Assembly: GCF_947496855.1 (NCBI RefSeq)
Contig: NZ_CANMED010000006.1
Location: forward strand, 1-64,000
Direction: 5' to 3'
Length of the DNA stretch: 64,000 nt
DNA from: an uncultured Aquimarina sp.
Lineage (GTDB): Bacteria; Bacteroidota; Bacteroidia; Flavobacteriales; Flavobacteriaceae
A model generated the notes under the pieces. It had not been told where the DNA came from and searched no databases. It was given only the letters and a program-made list of their open reading frames with translations. The translations under genes and the position numbers were made by a program. Of the stretch, positions 63,073-64,000 are shown piece by piece (position 1 is the first letter of the stretch; each line of letters opens with the position of its first letter).

Positions 63073-64000
63073 ATGAAGCGATTTAAAAAGATTTTAGGAT
63101 ATGGATTCATAGCGATAGTGGGACTCATAGTTATTAGTGCTTTTTGGAACTATCCTAAACTTACGATACTTTCAGGGTATTCTGCCAAAAACATGGCTTC
63201 ATCTGTTTTTATCGGGAATCGTAGCGTAGAATTTACGGATATTAATGACAATAATTTTGCTCCGGTAAATCTAGCAGATGATGAGGTAGATATGACCAAA
63301 AAGTCTGTAATAGCTTCTGTTTTTGGACTAAAAGAAAGAAAAGCAATTTATAGAGAAGGGCTCGGAAGTGTGCTAATTGATGATGATTTTGATGAAAAAG
63401 CTCCTTATTTAAAACCTAATCGTAATAAAGTAAAAACGAATTTACCTTTTCCATATGGAGATTTGTCTCAAAAAGATACAGTGTTTACGACTATTGATTA
63501 TGATAAAATAAATGGTGTTGTTAATTCTATTTTTGATAAAGAAGGAGAGGATATAAAGAAAACAAGAGCAGTTTTAGTCATCCATAAAGATCAAATAATA
63601 GCGGAAAAATATGCAGATGGACTAGACCAAAATTCTATTTTGTTAGGATGGTCTATGACCAAAAGCATATTGGCGACAAACTATGGAATATTGCAGAAAC
63701 AGGGTAAAATTGATATTAATTCTAAAGCACCGGTGAGTTGGTGGCAAAGTGATGGAAGGAGAAATATCACAATTAGCAACCTATTGCAAATGAACTGCGG
63801 TTTGGCTTGGGATGAAGATTATGGTTCTATTTCTGATGCTACTAAGATGCTTTATATAGATGAAGATATGACGAAGCCTCAGATCTATAAAGAAGCAATT
63901 CATAAGCCAAATGAATATTGGTATTATTCATCTGGTGTTACTAATTTATTATCCGGTATTTTGAGAGGACATTTTGAGAGTTACCAAGAGTATCTTGATT
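63073..64000 (+). CDS. Serine hydrolase, beta-lactamase class C type (3' end outside window)
   Basis: 309 residues visible. An N-terminal helix (about 9-25) anchors or exports the protein. A linker of about 140 residues precedes the hydrolase domain: Ser194-x-x-Lys197 in GWSMTKS, and Y285-S-S-G in the place of the Y-x-N motif. Such proteins include esterases, D-aminopeptidases and penicillin-binding-protein relatives; beta-lactam resistance cannot be claimed. Divergent from sufS across a 78-base gap. Confidence 0.88.
   Translation, partial: MKRFKKILGYGFIAIVGLIVISAFWNYPKLTILSGYSAKNMASSVFIGNRSVEFTDINDNNFAPVNLADDEVDMTKKSVIASVFGLKERKAIYREGLGSVLIDDDFDEKAPYLKPNRNKVKTNLPFPYGDLSQKDTVFTTIDYDKINGVVNSIFDKEGEDIKKTRAVLVIHKDQIIAEKYADGLDQNSILLGWSMTKSILATNYGILQKQGKIDINSKAPVSWWQSDGRRNITISNLLQMNCGLAWDEDYGSISDATKMLYIDEDMTKPQIYKEAIHKPNEYWYYSSGVTNLLSGILRGHFESYQEYLD

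Noticed and set aside
63073..64000. Beta-lactamase resistance gene
   Set aside because: The S-x-x-K fold is shared by many esterases and peptidases, and the Y-x-N motif is altered.

Overview
The window looks like chromosomal DNA of a marine-type member of the Bacteroidetes, most likely family Flavobacteriaceae. It is AT-rich. It encodes type IX secretion (T9SS) cargo with C-terminal sorting domains, a PorP/SprF-family protein, a TonB-dependent receptor with a CarboxypepD-regulatory-like N-terminus, and families typical of this phylum (DUF4175, DUF3078, DUF2480, DUF5689, head-GIN). Shine-Dalgarno sequences are not evident, and several promoters fit the Bacteroidetes TTG / TAnnTTTG pattern. The genus cannot be fixed from the sequence alone.

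Layout. 1-4.1 kb: a secreted Ig-like-repeat protein with a type B (gliding-motility-like) sorting domain, directly followed by its probable SprF-type partner, which carries a long repetitive coiled-coil tail and runs off the left edge. 4.7-12.9 kb: a Skp/OmpH-like lipoprotein, a methyltransferase, then the minus-strand run DUF4175-ybeY-mnmG-small membrane protein, interspersed with four copies of a parS-like palindrome. 13-17.8 kb (plus): AlkB-type hydroxylase, gltX, a DUF4177-like mini-gene, an SPFH protein, and a small secreted protein. 17.8-25.7 kb: a frameshifted phosphoethanolamine-transferase-like gene, glnS, folB, tRNA-Cys, a LysE exporter, a head-GIN protein, and rnr. 26.4-27.0 kb: a gene-free AT-rich region with a perfect DnaA box, lying near a change of GC skew; it is a candidate replication origin. 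27.0-37.4 kb: rpiB, elaA, then an S41 protease, rnpA, a large T9SS beta-propeller protein, M1 and S8 peptidases and an MBL hydrolase. 37.5-42.7 kb: SulP transporter and universal stress protein, divergent from a cation/proton antiporter with an NAD-binding domain. 42.7-56.0 kb: a locus with three endonuclease/exonuclease/phosphatase (EEP) hydrolases, a TonB-dependent receptor and a DUF5689 lipoprotein. 56.3-63.0 kb: hflX, two DUF3078 outer-membrane-like proteins, GNAT, DUF2480, and Fe-S assembly genes (DUF59/SufT-like, sufE, sufS). The right edge cuts a serine hydrolase.

Working together. The EEP/TonB/DUF5689 block could form a surface system that breaks down extracellular nucleic acids or other phosphodiesters and imports the products; this is inference from domains and adjacency. 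The sufS/sufE/DUF59 genes form an Fe-S biogenesis group. The mnmG/parS-like sites, rnpA and the candidate origin suggest an origin-proximal location. No CRISPR array, insertion sequence, integrase or prophage was seen.
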